From Mycolicibacterium fortuitum subsp. fortuitum (GTDB lineage: Bacteria; Actinomycetota; Actinomycetes; Mycobacteriales; Mycobacteriaceae): a stretch of DNA of 64,000 nucleotides. The position numbers and the translations under genes are program-made. Positions 48,565-57,737 of this stretch are shown one piece after another (within the stretch, counting starts at the first letter, position 1; each line of letters starts with the position of its first letter). Below the pieces are notes generated by a model. The model did no database searches. It saw only the letters and a list, made by a program, of their open reading frames with translations, and had not been told where the DNA came from. The stretch covers positions 5,890,001 to 5,954,000 of the forward strand of contig NZ_AP025518.1 in assembly GCF_022179545.1 (NCBI RefSeq), read 5' to 3'.

Positions 48565-50175
48565 TCACCAACCACCGTTGAGCGCCAGAATCCGCACCTG
48601 CATCTCGAGGGTGAATCGTTGCACCGGGTCACTGAGTTGGACGGCACAGAGCTTCTCGATGCGGTCGAGTCGATACCGAAAGGTATTGCGGTGCAGTCGC
48701 AATGTCGCAGCGGCGCGGCTGGCATCACATCCGGCATCAAACCAACTCAACAGGGTATCGAGATACTCGGCGCCACGGTTCGATTCGTCGCGGCGCAGGA
48801 GGTCGAGCGATCCGCTCAGCAGTGCGGGATGTGCTGCGGCGATGCTTGCCAACTGCGCTATCAGCACGTGCGGCCGAAGCTCCGACAAATCCTCCGTAGT
48901 CGCATTCGCCCGGGTGGCAAGCAAATTCACGGCCTGCCGGAGCGATTGGTATTCATTGCGGATCTCGTCGGCGGTCGAAAGAGGTGGCGCCAGGCAGGCG
49001 ACCAGCGTTGCACCCAGGGTAGCGGCGGCCCGCTGACGGAATACCTCGGCAAACTTCCGCGAGCCGGAGCCCGGGGTGTGCGGTATCAGAGCACAGGCCA
49101 CGTCACCGATCATCGTGGTGGCCGAGTGCGGATTGAGCATCCGCATCGAACGGGCCAGCACCCGTTCCACCGCGGCCGGGCCCATCGTCGGGTGTAAGCC
49201 GCCGCCAGCCGATTCTCGGTGGGCCGCCAAGCACAGCAGACGCCACTGACCGGTTGGGGGTCGACCGAGGCGATCTGTGATCACCTCCAGCGCAGACGAT
49301 TCGGTCAGCAAGCCCCGTAACAGCTCGGTCCTGAGTGCGTCTTCGTCGTCGGCGGGTATCCGCTCGTCGATGAACCAGGCGGCGGCAACGGCAGCCACAT
49401 CGTCGAGCATTCTCGGCGCGAAATCTGGCGTTTCCACGCCGGGAGTCAGTATCACATGCCCGGCAAGCCTGTCCCCGACGATGATCGGTGCGATAAGACG
49501 GCGTTGCTCGGTCCCCGGCGCGTCGACCCACGTGGCGCCCCGGCGCCGCCATGCGGGGACACGTCGGCTCTGTACGGCCGGCAGCGCGTTGCGCGTGAGG
49601 ATTGTGTGGGCAGTCTCCGAATCGACAGTCGGAGTGCAGGCGTAGGCGAGCACCCGCGACTCGGAGTCGACGACGACCACCGTGCCGTCGAGGGCCAGCG
49701 CCGCGCTGTCCGCAAGATCGAACAAGCCGCCTGCGGTGGTGGTCACCCCGGCCGCACCGAGACGTAACGCACCGGTCAGTGCTCCCATCAGACCCATCAG
49801 ATCGTCCCAGCTCACATGGTGAGCCAGTGCGAGGATCGGTACACCTGCGGTTGTCTCGACATCCGGTGGCAGACACCCGGTCCGCACGACCACTGCGCTG
49901 ACTTCCGCCTGCCGGCCGCGCGCGAGAGCGTCGGCGATATCGTCGGCGCTCGGCCCGTGCGCAGTGACGAGTAACAGGTGCTCCCGAATCGGTGGCCTGG
50001 CCGATTCCCAGCGTGTCGCTCCGCTCAGCGGCCGGTCCATACTCGCGGCCGGAGTGACCACGGTGAGCCACCCCGGCCGTGCCACAAGGAGATCGCGCAG
50101 GCGCAACCGCCGGGCTGTCGTTGTTATCGCTTCGAGCGCGAACGTGTCATCCAGGTGTGTATCGGCGATCGTCAT
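48565..50175 (-). CDS. PucR-family transcriptional regulator (first copy)
   Basis: 536 aa from the ATG at 50175. The N-terminal sensory region begins ITTTARRLRLRDLLVARPG and includes SWDDLMGLMGALTGAL; a GAF-like middle and a diguanylate-cyclase-like (GGDEF relative) segment follow; the C-terminal HTH (about 465-530: FDAGCDASRAAATLRLHRNTFRYRLDRIEKL, read as one helix pair) is the PucR/CdaR signature. PucR proteins control purine and other nitrogen-compound breakdown. A 141-base gap separates it from the second PucR gene, so it may have its own promoter. Confidence 0.87.
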   Translation of the reverse strand: MTIADTHLDDTFALEAITTTARRLRLRDLLVARPGWLTVVTPAASMDRPLSGATRWESARPPIREHLLLVTAHGPSADDIADALARGRQAEVSAVVVRTGCLPPDVETTAGVPILALAHHVSWDDLMGLMGALTGALRLGAAGVTTTAGGLFDLADSAALALDGTVVVVDSESRVLAYACTPTVDSETAHTILTRNALPAVQSRRVPAWRRRGATWVDAPGTEQRRLIAPIIVGDRLAGHVILTPGVETPDFAPRMLDDVAAVAAAWFIDERIPADDEDALRTELLRGLLTESSALEVITDRLGRPPTGQWRLLCLAAHRESAGGGLHPTMGPAAVERVLARSMRMLNPHSATTMIGDVACALIPHTPGSGSRKFAEVFRQRAAATLGATLVACLAPPLSTADEIRNEYQSLRQAVNLLATRANATTEDLSELRPHVLIAQLASIAAAHPALLSGSLDLLRRDESNRGAEYLDTLLSWFDAGCDASRAAATLRLHRNTFRYRLDRIEKLCAVQLSDPVQRFTLEMQVRILALNGGW

Positions 50176-50316
50176 CCAGCACGCACCTAGTAGTGCACCG
50201 CAGGCTGTTTCTCGTACATCTGCGTAGCGTAAAAACGATGCCTGCTGCCGTCTGTGGGCGCGGAGCACACTGACGGTGCCGGAACGTGCTGCGAGCACAG
50301 CTCCTGAGCCGTGTTC

Positions 50317-51906
50317 TCAGTCCGGAGCGTCCCAGGCGATGTCGACTGCACGGGCGGCCAGGTGTACGGCCAGCCGGTCGTCGGGATCTTCGAGATCAAC
50401 TGTGAGCAACTGCCCGATCCGATCCATACGTTGCATCACGGTGTTGCGATGGACCCCGAGACGTGCCCCGGTGGCCTTGGCTGACTGCTGGCTGTCGAGG
50501 TAGGTGCGTAGCGTGCGGATCAGATCGCCCGACGGATCCGCTTCGGTGAGAGGTGCGAGCAGCTCAGCTGCGGCCTCGCGCATCGGCACCGATCCGTACC
50601 AGTTCGCGAGGACCCGGCGCGTGCCGGTGACGTCGACATGCTCGACGGCAGCGGAGCGGTGCGTGGTCTGAGCCAACAGGGCGGCTCTCCGGGCCTCTTC
50701 CGAAGATCGGCGAAGTCCCGTCGCGCCAGTGTGCGCGTCGCCGACGCCTGCGCACAGCCGCAGCCCGGGATGCGCCATCTCGACTGCGCTCAAGGCATCG
50801 CGCACGCAGTTGGCTAGCGCCCGGGAATCTGAGGTGTCGGTGGTCCAGAACAGCCACCCTTCGCCGCGTTCGATCAGAGTCGCCGCCACGCCGCGCGCAG
50901 CCAGTTGCTCTTCGAGTTCTGCGGCGAGCGCTGCCGGCCGGAACGCGCCCGAGGAGGACGACACCAACGTCAGGACCGCGGTGTGCCGACCCGCGAGCCG
51001 CCACCCGAGTGCTGCCGCCCGCTCCAGAGTCCGGCGCCCCGGATCATCTGGCTGCTCGAGGATTTCGTTGAGCAGCAGGGACCGGCGTTGGGTCTCGCGT
51101 TCGGCTCGGACCGCGTCGCTTGCCACCCTGACGGCGAACGAAAGCGCTGCGATCCCGACGGCGTGGCGGACAGGATCCAGTAACGCTCCGGACAGCACGT
51201 CGGGCAGACGTATCGCGATCCAGTAAACGGCGGGCCCTACCGGATCAACCACCACAGGTTGTAGCAGCAGATCGTGATCGCCTGCCCTGATCGTCAGTGG
51301 GACCGGGCGTGGGCCGACGAGAAGCTCGGGCGAAATCGCGCTGCCGAGCAGCTCATGAAGGCCGGGATCTCCTGCAACCAAACGATTCTCCGCATCGACA
51401 AGGCAGACAGGTTCCCCAATTGTCGCCCCAAGAGTGGTGGTGAGTGCGTTCGCCGATCCGGGTGGGTGCTGAAAACGCCGAGCAGCTTCGGCCAGGACCC
51501 GCAGGCCGGCGATCTCGGGGGCGCGGACGTAGGGATCCAGCGCGGTGACCACTGCAGCGGGGGGAGTGTCGTCGATACCGATGAGCGGCAGGGCGAGCCG
51601 GTCGGCGAGGCGGCGTGTGACCAACGGAACCTGCCGAGAGCTACGTGCGACGACGATGCCCGAAAGACCCGCACCACCTGCCAAACGGATAGCAAGGTCA
51701 AGAGCAAGACTGTCCACGGCAAGGGCTTCGCGGCTGAACACCACAACACTGCCTGCCATGAGTTCGGAGATCTCATGAACAGCGGATCCGACCACCACTG
51801 CTCGCACCGGGCGGTGGAGACCGTCCTGACCTGCGAGGACTTCGTACTCGTCGATCAGATCCAGGGCCAACAACTGCTTCAGCGTGACCGGTGCTGCCGT
51901 CAGCAT
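50317..51906 (-). CDS. PucR-family transcriptional regulator (second copy)
   Basis: 529 aa from the ATG at 51904-51906. PucR N-domain (about 1-130: LTAAPVTLKQLLALDLIDEYEVLAG, VVVGSAVHEISELMAGSVVVF) and C-terminal HTH (about 465-525: LDSQQSAKATGARLGVHRNTVMQRMDR). Overall similar in architecture to the other PucR but clearly divergent in sequence. It overlaps the hydantoinase-like gene by 7 bases, so it is part of the catabolic operon and probably its regulator. Confidence 0.87.
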   Translation of the reverse strand: MLTAAPVTLKQLLALDLIDEYEVLAGQDGLHRPVRAVVVGSAVHEISELMAGSVVVFSREALAVDSLALDLAIRLAGGAGLSGIVVARSSRQVPLVTRRLADRLALPLIGIDDTPPAAVVTALDPYVRAPEIAGLRVLAEAARRFQHPPGSANALTTTLGATIGEPVCLVDAENRLVAGDPGLHELLGSAISPELLVGPRPVPLTIRAGDHDLLLQPVVVDPVGPAVYWIAIRLPDVLSGALLDPVRHAVGIAALSFAVRVASDAVRAERETQRRSLLLNEILEQPDDPGRRTLERAAALGWRLAGRHTAVLTLVSSSSGAFRPAALAAELEEQLAARGVAATLIERGEGWLFWTTDTSDSRALANCVRDALSAVEMAHPGLRLCAGVGDAHTGATGLRRSSEEARRAALLAQTTHRSAAVEHVDVTGTRRVLANWYGSVPMREAAAELLAPLTEADPSGDLIRTLRTYLDSQQSAKATGARLGVHRNTVMQRMDRIGQLLTVDLEDPDDRLAVHLAARAVDIAWDAPD

Positions 51907-53264
51907 GCCCGCACCGCTGGCGTCGGCGCGGATTCCATCACCGGCCCGATCACCGTCACCTGGAGACGGGCCGCGGGCACGGGAACGTAGGTCATCAGAG
52001 CCTCCCGCACCGGTGTCTCTCGCACCGTCCGAGGGTCGGCTCCGGCGCGAAGGGCGGCGTCGGTTGCGAGACGTCGGGCGCGGGCCACCGAGACCTGCCG
52101 CCCACCCGCACCCTGCCAGAAGATCCGGTCGACGGATCCTGCCGCTTCCGCCACGGCGGCGCCGACAGCAGCGGCGAACTCGGATCTGGCCGGCCTGATC
52201 GCGGTGACCGAGGCGGTGTCCGGAACGTCGGCGGCGCGCTCGCCGACGATCACGACCGGCACCGAGTCGTGCCCCCATCTCGCACGCGCAATCGCTGCGT
52301 GCACACGCTCGGCGAAACTCCCATCGCTCCTGGCGATCGCAGCGATTCGTGGCGCACGAATACCGGTGCGGATGCCGTCGATCTCCCACAAGCGGCCCGA
52401 ATCCGGTATCAGTCCGGCAATGGTCGGCGCGACGGTGGCTGCCGCAGCAGTCACGTGCACCACCACCGCAGAGGAAACCTCCGCCAGATGAGCGGAGCCG
52501 TTGATCAGACCAGCCCTTTCAGAGCTCACCGAAGCGGTGGCGTGGTTGCCGGCGTAGGTTGCGGGCATCACGGTGCCGTCGCCCCGCAGAACATAGACCG
52601 CGGCATTGCGGGCGTGGGCCTCTACCACTGCCGTGAGCTGGTTCAGGCGGCGGCGAGCAGCGCCGGCCAGGGCGGCGTCGAGTACCGCGGTATTCTCCCG
52701 CTCCAACAATCCGACCACCTCGGTGTCGGAACCGCGTATCACGGCGATGTCCGGCCCGAGCTCGTCAGAGACGATATTTGCGGCAAGTTCCTCGTGCTCA
52801 GGGTTTTCCAACGCGTTTACACCCGCCAGTGCAATGGCGTCCACCTGCCCGATGCAGCCCCGGGCGAACTGCGCCACCGCCGCCGTATCCAGTGGCGCCG
52901 AGACGTCTCCGTTGTACTCGTGACCGCCTCGGACCACACACACGGCTCCGGCGGCAACCGCACGGTCGACCGGCCAAGCGGCCAGGGGCGGCACTGCTGT
53001 CGTCGGTGAGCCGATGCGCAAGACCCCCACTCGCCCCGGCTGAGAAGCTCGCTGGATCTCGAGGTCAGGCAGGATCAGGACCACACGGTCTATTTCGGCG
53101 GTCCCGCTCACAGTCCGGAGTACCTCATCCAGCAATTCGACGGGTGAGTCGCTGATCTGCCGGCGCCGATGTACCGCGACGATGCGGTTGCGACTGTCGA
53201 GTGCCACCGCGGTGGAACCAACGCCGTCCACCCCGATTCGCAGCTTGCCCGGTTGCGGCGTCAT
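51900..53264 (-). CDS. Hydantoinase-A-like protein with degenerate ATP-binding motifs
   Basis: 454 aa from the ATG at 53264. The N-domain starts RIGVDGVGSTAVALDS, where active hydantoinase/oxoprolinase A proteins have the pattern D-V-G-G-T-x-T-D; the second motif, usually also D-V-G-G-T-T-T-D, reads HVTAAAAT, and the C-terminal S-I-G-x-G-G-G-S is replaced by AIARSDGSF. Length matches short HyuA relatives that pair with DUF917 proteins. The fold is probably kept but nucleotide hydrolysis unlikely. It lies 7 bases after the DUF917 gene; the two are a usual gene pair. Confidence 0.77.
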   Translation of the reverse strand: MTPQPGKLRIGVDGVGSTAVALDSRNRIVAVHRRRQISDSPVELLDEVLRTVSGTAEIDRVVLILPDLEIQRASQPGRVGVLRIGSPTTAVPPLAAWPVDRAVAAGAVCVVRGGHEYNGDVSAPLDTAAVAQFARGCIGQVDAIALAGVNALENPEHEELAANIVSDELGPDIAVIRGSDTEVVGLLERENTAVLDAALAGAARRRLNQLTAVVEAHARNAAVYVLRGDGTVMPATYAGNHATASVSSERAGLINGSAHLAEVSSAVVVHVTAAAATVAPTIAGLIPDSGRLWEIDGIRTGIRAPRIAAIARSDGSFAERVHAAIARARWGHDSVPVVIVGERAADVPDTASVTAIRPARSEFAAAVGAAVAEAAGSVDRIFWQGAGGRQVSVARARRLATDAALRAGADPRTVRETPVREALMTYVPVPAARLQVTVIGPVMESAPTPAVRAC

Positions 53265-53271
53265 CGTCGCA

Positions 53272-54351
53272 TCACCGGGTCGGGTGCGACGGGCCGCCGC
53301 ACAATACGGGTTCGACTGGGTAACCGAAGGCACTCGGGCCGACTATCGCCAGCCCTGCCGGTGTTCGCCAACGGTGATCCACCGGGCTCACGATCACATG
53401 CACCTCCTGCCCCACGACAAGATCGACGGTCTGCACCAGCTCGCTGGTGTCTACATCGGCCAGGCTGATGACATCGGGCACAGTGGCCAGGACTTCACCC
53501 TCACGGCTGACAACGAGATTCTCGTTCTGGAAATCGACGCGAACGAAATCCTGCCGGGTTTGAAGGGACAGCACGCCGCGTGGAAAGGCATCGGTGGAGT
53601 CCTGCATGACCTCGACCACGGTCCCCGTACACAGCACCCGACCGCCACAGATCGCGAACAACTTCGCGTAGTCATCCGCGGCACTCCCTGGTGCCACCCG
53701 ACCCAACGCCTCACCGATGTGCCAGCACTCGCTGATAGAGCCGTCGATGCCCAGGCGCGCACAATCACCCACGGTCACCGCGAACGCGCTGATGAGCGCG
53801 ACAAGACCGAGGGCCGGCATGATCGCCCGCAACAGCTCGCCCAGCACAGTGTCGGCGCCGCTCGGGAATTCCGTCACCACTCCGGCGCTGCCGACCGCCG
53901 TCATCGGCCGCACGGGGCGGCCTGCCAGCTGCAGCAGCGTCATGTCGATAGAGGGAAAACACCTGCGCATCAGATCTGCGTCCAGACACGGCAGGCCCAG
54001 CTGAGCGGCCACTGTCAGCGCTACCGCCACGTTGAAGCCGGCACGCTGCACTGGCAGGACGGCGACACACTCGCGACCGGCTCGTGCCTCGACGGCGGCG
54101 CGTAGCGTCTTGGCCTGGTCGGTGTCGTGCGCTTTCTCCAGCAACGCATATGGCGCGCCCGCGTGAACGATGGGCAGGACCAGACCGTCGGCATCGAGTT
54201 CACCCGGCTTCACCAAAGGTATCGAACCGTATTCTCGAATGGCCGCGATCAACATCTGGCGCCCGAGATGCGGACCTCCGCCACCGCCACTGCCGAAGTG
54301 AACAGCGCCGCGCATCAGATCATCGACCCTGCTCTCCGACACCTGCTCCAT
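53272..54351 (-). CDS. DUF917-family protein (S-methyl thiohydantoin desulfurase type)
   Basis: 359 aa. The N-terminal FGSGGGGGPHLGRQML, VLPIVHAGAP, PCLDADLMRRCFPSIDMTLLQL and VDHRWRTPAGLAIVGPSAFGYP are conserved in DUF917/SMTH desulfurase proteins, which pair with hydantoinase A. The one characterised activity is removal of the methylthio group from S-methyl thiohydantoin. The substrate here is unknown. It is separated by 39 bases from the M20 gene. Confidence 0.83.
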   Translation of the reverse strand: MEQVSESRVDDLMRGAVHFGSGGGGGPHLGRQMLIAAIREYGSIPLVKPGELDADGLVLPIVHAGAPYALLEKAHDTDQAKTLRAAVEARAGRECVAVLPVQRAGFNVAVALTVAAQLGLPCLDADLMRRCFPSIDMTLLQLAGRPVRPMTAVGSAGVVTEFPSGADTVLGELLRAIMPALGLVALISAFAVTVGDCARLGIDGSISECWHIGEALGRVAPGSAADDYAKLFAICGGRVLCTGTVVEVMQDSTDAFPRGVLSLQTRQDFVRVDFQNENLVVSREGEVLATVPDVISLADVDTSELVQTVDLVVGQEVHVIVSPVDHRWRTPAGLAIVGPSAFGYPVEPVLCGGPSHPTR

Positions 54352-54390
54352 CTGAGAACTCTATCCATGCGCCGCGTCGTGCGCGCCGAA

Positions 54391-55542
54391 TTACTGCCGG
54401 CAACCGGTGAACGACGCATACAACGCGGCGAAAGCCTTTGCCGCACTGACCAAATCGTCAACCTCCACGTATTCGTCAGCGGCGTGCGCGACGGACATCG
54501 AGCCGGGGCCGTAGACCACGGTCGGGATGTGAAGCTGATTTCGCAGAAAACGCGCGTCGGTACCGAGGGAGAGGCCCCGGACCGGTGCTCCACCTGCGGC
54601 GCGCTGCACCTGTGCCACGAACGGGTGGCCTGCGTCCAGTTCCGACCCCTCGACGAAGGCGAGAACCTCGACGCTGTAATCGAATTCGCCGGCTCCGTCG
54701 ATCAAATCGCGCAGAGATGACAAGGCCTCGGTCTGTGTCTGCCCCGGCAAGAGACGTCGGTCCACGCGCAGCCGGCACTCCGAGGCGACGATGTTGGCTG
54801 AGGTACCACCGTGAATGGTCCCGACGTTACATGTGGGCGAGCCCAGGAGCGGATGGGCCGCCACGCCGAAGTCCGCGAGGTGCAGCGCGGAGGTGATCCT
54901 CGCGGCGTCAGCCACCGCGGACCGGCCGACCGCAGGCTCGCTGCCGTGGGCTGCGCGGCCGCGGACAACCACCTCGACCAACAGGGCACCCCGTTCGGCG
55001 ACGCATACCTGCAGTTCACTGGGTTCTGGCACCACTGCCGCGTCGGCCCGGATCAGCCCAGCGTTCAGGAGCGCTTCAGTGCCGAACCGACCTCCCGTCT
55101 CTTCGTCGGCCACCAGATGGAAGACGAGAGTGGCCGGGATGTCCACGCCTGCGTCCCTGCACGCCCACACCCCTTCCAACGCGGCCGCGATACCGCCCTT
55201 CATATCGCAGGCGCCGCGCCCGTACAGCCGACCGTTGCGGACCTCCGGCCGAAACGGCGGGCTTGACCACTCGGACTCGACGGCGGGCACGACATCGATG
55301 TGACCGTTGATCATCAGTGTGGGCACCTTGCCGGCCCCGATGGTGGCAAGCACCGACGGCCGGCCGGCCTCCGGTTCCACGATCTCGACTTCGGCTCCGA
55401 GGGCACCCAACATCTCCTGTAACGGCCCGACCACAGGTCGTTCGCCACCTGGTGGGTTTCGGGTGTCACAGCCGATCATCTCGGAAGCCAACCTGACCAC
55501 TCGGTCGGCGTTCACCCGGGCCATGGCGGCAGCTCCGGTCAT
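54391..55542 (-). CDS. M20-family metallo-amidohydrolase (ArgE/DapE-like)
   Basis: 383 aa. Two-zinc M20 signatures: INGHIDVVPA (His), GRGACDMKGGIAAAL (bridging Asp), ADEETGGRFGTEALL (Glu pair) and a dimerisation lid domain between about 180 and 290. Near the end GLSLGTDARFLR and a conserved His/Asp region follow. It cuts N-acyl or N-carbamoyl amino acids; with hydantoinase- and DUF917-type neighbours an N-carbamoyl product is a fair guess. The start overlaps the DUF1028 stop as ATGA. Confidence 0.9.
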   Translation of the reverse strand: MTGAAAMARVNADRVVRLASEMIGCDTRNPPGGERPVVGPLQEMLGALGAEVEIVEPEAGRPSVLATIGAGKVPTLMINGHIDVVPAVESEWSSPPFRPEVRNGRLYGRGACDMKGGIAAALEGVWACRDAGVDIPATLVFHLVADEETGGRFGTEALLNAGLIRADAAVVPEPSELQVCVAERGALLVEVVVRGRAAHGSEPAVGRSAVADAARITSALHLADFGVAAHPLLGSPTCNVGTIHGGTSANIVASECRLRVDRRLLPGQTQTEALSSLRDLIDGAGEFDYSVEVLAFVEGSELDAGHPFVAQVQRAAGGAPVRGLSLGTDARFLRNQLHIPTVVYGPGSMSVAHAADEYVEVDDLVSAAKAFAALYASFTGCRQ

Positions 55543-56477
55543 GACGATGTACCGATCCGCGACGTGATGGCACTGAGCGCCTCACCGTCCAGGAAGCCAA
55601 GAGGGGCAAGCCCTTCGAGAAGGCTCAGTAAACCCGGCCGGAACGCGACAACGTCAGCAAAAACCTCGCCCGCCTCATCGTGGCGGCCGCAACGCGCAAG
55701 CAGGATCGCCCGCCAGAAGTCCGCCTCCCGGTTGTCCGGGCCGATGGTGGCGGCGGCAGACACCAAGGCATCGAGGCGTGCGGTCAATTCATCCGGATCT
55801 ACCCCGGTGAAAGGGCCCAACGTCAACCCGCGCTGGAACATGACGGCACCAACCGCCCTGAAGGCGCGCGACCGAGGCAACAGACGTGACAGCTCCGTGA
55901 GTGGCTGCGGATGGTCGTCGACACGCAGATCCACCACCACCTCGTTCCATGGAGTGGCGCTACGACGACCCGACACAACGCGAAGCACGGCCGATTGCGC
56001 TCCGCGCACGTCACCACCGGCAGCGTCTGCGGCCATCAGTCCGGCCAGGATCCGTTCGGCGAGGTCACCTTTGGCCGCTTCATAGGCGGCCAGGGCAGCT
56101 TCAGCCACCTGGGTTCCGGCAAGCATGTTTCCCTGAACCGTCACCTGGTGACCGGATGCGCTCGCCACGGCCGGGGCGCAGTGTGTGCCCGTGTAAGTAC
56201 CCAATCCGCCTGCGGCGTCGACGACGCCGAGCTGGCGGTACTCCGAGTCGGGGTCATCGGCAACCAGCGCCGCCACTGCCGTGGCCGCCGACATTCCCGC
56301 GCGCAGGAGGTCCAACCCGTGCGGTCCGTGATCGACGTTGACGAATGCCTGGGTGGCGACGACTCCGACCCCGGCTTCCGCCCAGGGCAGCAGTGTGGCG
56401 ACGCCGAATAAGTGAGTTTGTGCGCCGACCCCGAGATGACCGGTGGCAGCGTCCCGCGCCACTATCGAGTACGTCAC
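55539..56477 (-). CDS. DUF1028-family protein (Ntn-hydrolase-like)
   Basis: 312 aa. The start MTYSIVARDAATGHLGVGAQTH and the middle VATQAFVNVDHGPHGLDLL, LGTYTGTHCAPAV, VQGNMLAGTQV fit DUF1028, which has an Ntn-hydrolase-like fold. The C-terminal part (about 230-312) adds a tetratricopeptide-like helical segment often seen in this family. Members commonly sit next to M20 peptidases and hydantoinase-type enzymes, as here. The reaction is not established. Overlaps on both sides (ATGA) show tight co-translation. Confidence 0.82.
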   Translation of the reverse strand: MTYSIVARDAATGHLGVGAQTHLFGVATLLPWAEAGVGVVATQAFVNVDHGPHGLDLLRAGMSAATAVAALVADDPDSEYRQLGVVDAAGGLGTYTGTHCAPAVASASGHQVTVQGNMLAGTQVAEAALAAYEAAKGDLAERILAGLMAADAAGGDVRGAQSAVLRVVSGRRSATPWNEVVVDLRVDDHPQPLTELSRLLPRSRAFRAVGAVMFQRGLTLGPFTGVDPDELTARLDALVSAAATIGPDNREADFWRAILLARCGRHDEAGEVFADVVAFRPGLLSLLEGLAPLGFLDGEALSAITSRIGTSS

Positions 56478-57280
56478 GACGACGCCCCTGGAACGGTGTT
56501 CAGTATCTCGGCCACACGAGTGGGCACCTCGAGCATCGGGAGGTGCCCCACTCCGTCCAGAATCGTCAGGCTGCCGTCCGTGATCGCCGCAATCTCCTGT
56601 GACATCGATGGAGGACAGGTCGGATCGTCGGCGCCGACGACCGCGTGCACCGGGATCCCAGATCCGGCGAGATTGCCGGCAAGATCCCGAATGTCCGCTC
56701 CGAATGCCCCGCGCATGATCTGGGCAACCACCGCCTCCTTGCGCTCGCCCGCGGCGACGGCCATCAGTTTCTGGAGTCGTGCTGACCGCCGATGTGCGGC
56801 TCCTACGATCTGCGGCACCAGATCGGCGAAGTAGCGAACGGTGCCTTTTTCCAACAGTTCTTGCACCATGGCGTCAATGGCCTCGGACGTCAAGCCAGTA
56901 CCGAGAGTCGAACCGAACGTCGTCACGCTGAGTACCCGCTTCGGACACAGCGCCGCCAGCGCCACCGAGATCGTGCCGCCCAGCGAGCCTCCGCACAGAT
57001 GAACGCGATCGTGGCCAAGGGAGTCGAGCACGGTGAGGACATCCCGGACGTAACCTTGCTCGACAGTGAAAGGCCCGTTTGCCGTTGAATCACCGTGTCC
57101 CCGTAGGTCGATAGCTACCACCGACCGATCCAGGCGCCGGACGACATCTGACCACACGACTGCCGCGGCGTTGATCGGATGGAGGAGCACGAGAGGCTCG
57201 CGCGCCGATTCACCGGTGCAAAGCACTCCCAGCCGGCCGACAGGCCCTTCGATGAACTGGCGCTCCATCAGAACCCTCAT
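56474..57280 (-). CDS. Alpha/beta hydrolase
   Basis: 268 aa from the ATG at 57280, overlapping the SnoaL-like stop. Complete alpha/beta-hydrolase marks: VVAIDLRGHGDST, the elbow CGGSLGGT with Ser99, VVGADDPTCPP (Asp) and DGVGHLPMLE (His). It resembles 3-oxoadipate enol-lactonase and related C-C or ester hydrolases. In this operon it could open a ring or lactone intermediate. Triad intact. Confidence 0.88.
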   Translation of the reverse strand: MRVLMERQFIEGPVGRLGVLCTGESAREPLVLLHPINAAAVVWSDVVRRLDRSVVAIDLRGHGDSTANGPFTVEQGYVRDVLTVLDSLGHDRVHLCGGSLGGTISVALAALCPKRVLSVTTFGSTLGTGLTSEAIDAMVQELLEKGTVRYFADLVPQIVGAAHRRSARLQKLMAVAAGERKEAVVAQIMRGAFGADIRDLAGNLAGSGIPVHAVVGADDPTCPPSMSQEIAAITDGSLTILDGVGHLPMLEVPTRVAEILNTVPGASS

Positions 57281-57726
57281 CGGGTTCCGTGCTTCGGCAT
57301 GCTCTTCTCCGCGCCACTGACGTGCATGTGCCAGATGGTCCACACGGGATTGCCCAATCCGTCATCCCGGCGCAGGAACTCGGTTATCCGGAACGGTGCG
57401 GTGGTCGGAGGTGCCTGTGTGCCGCCGTCGGCGGGAAGAACGAGCTCGACCACCCCTTCGGCGGTCACCAACGCCACGTCTCCGAAGATCTGGACGTCGG
57501 GTCCGACCACATCGCGCTGCATGGTGATGTCGAAGCCGGATTTGTTGAGGTTTATCCACAACTCGTGCTTGTCCAACACGCCGGAGTACGTCCAGCCGTT
57601 GAGATTGAACTGGTGGTAGCTGTCACCACACGGGAAGAACTGCAGCATCTTCTCGGCGTCGAGACCGACGTTCGATTCGTACCATCCGCGGTGAACCGCG
57701 AGAATCTGCTCGTAGTCGCTGGTCAT
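57277..57726 (-). CDS. SnoaL-like (NTF2-fold) protein
   Basis: 149 aa, ATG at 57724-57726 with an excellent GAGGAGG upstream. The NTF2-like cone fold pattern is present: HRGWYESNVGLDAEKML, YSGVLDKHELWINL, GDVALVTAEGVVEL and a C-terminal VWTIWHMHVSG strand. Such proteins act as small-molecule isomerases, hydrolases or binding proteins. It starts 11 bases after the flavin-dependent oxidoreductase. Confidence 0.82.
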   Translation of the reverse strand: MTSDYEQILAVHRGWYESNVGLDAEKMLQFFPCGDSYHQFNLNGWTYSGVLDKHELWINLNKSGFDITMQRDVVGPDVQIFGDVALVTAEGVVELVLPADGGTQAPPTTAPFRITEFLRRDDGLGNPVWTIWHMHVSGAEKSMPKHGTR

Positions 57727-57737
57727 TTTGTCCTCCT

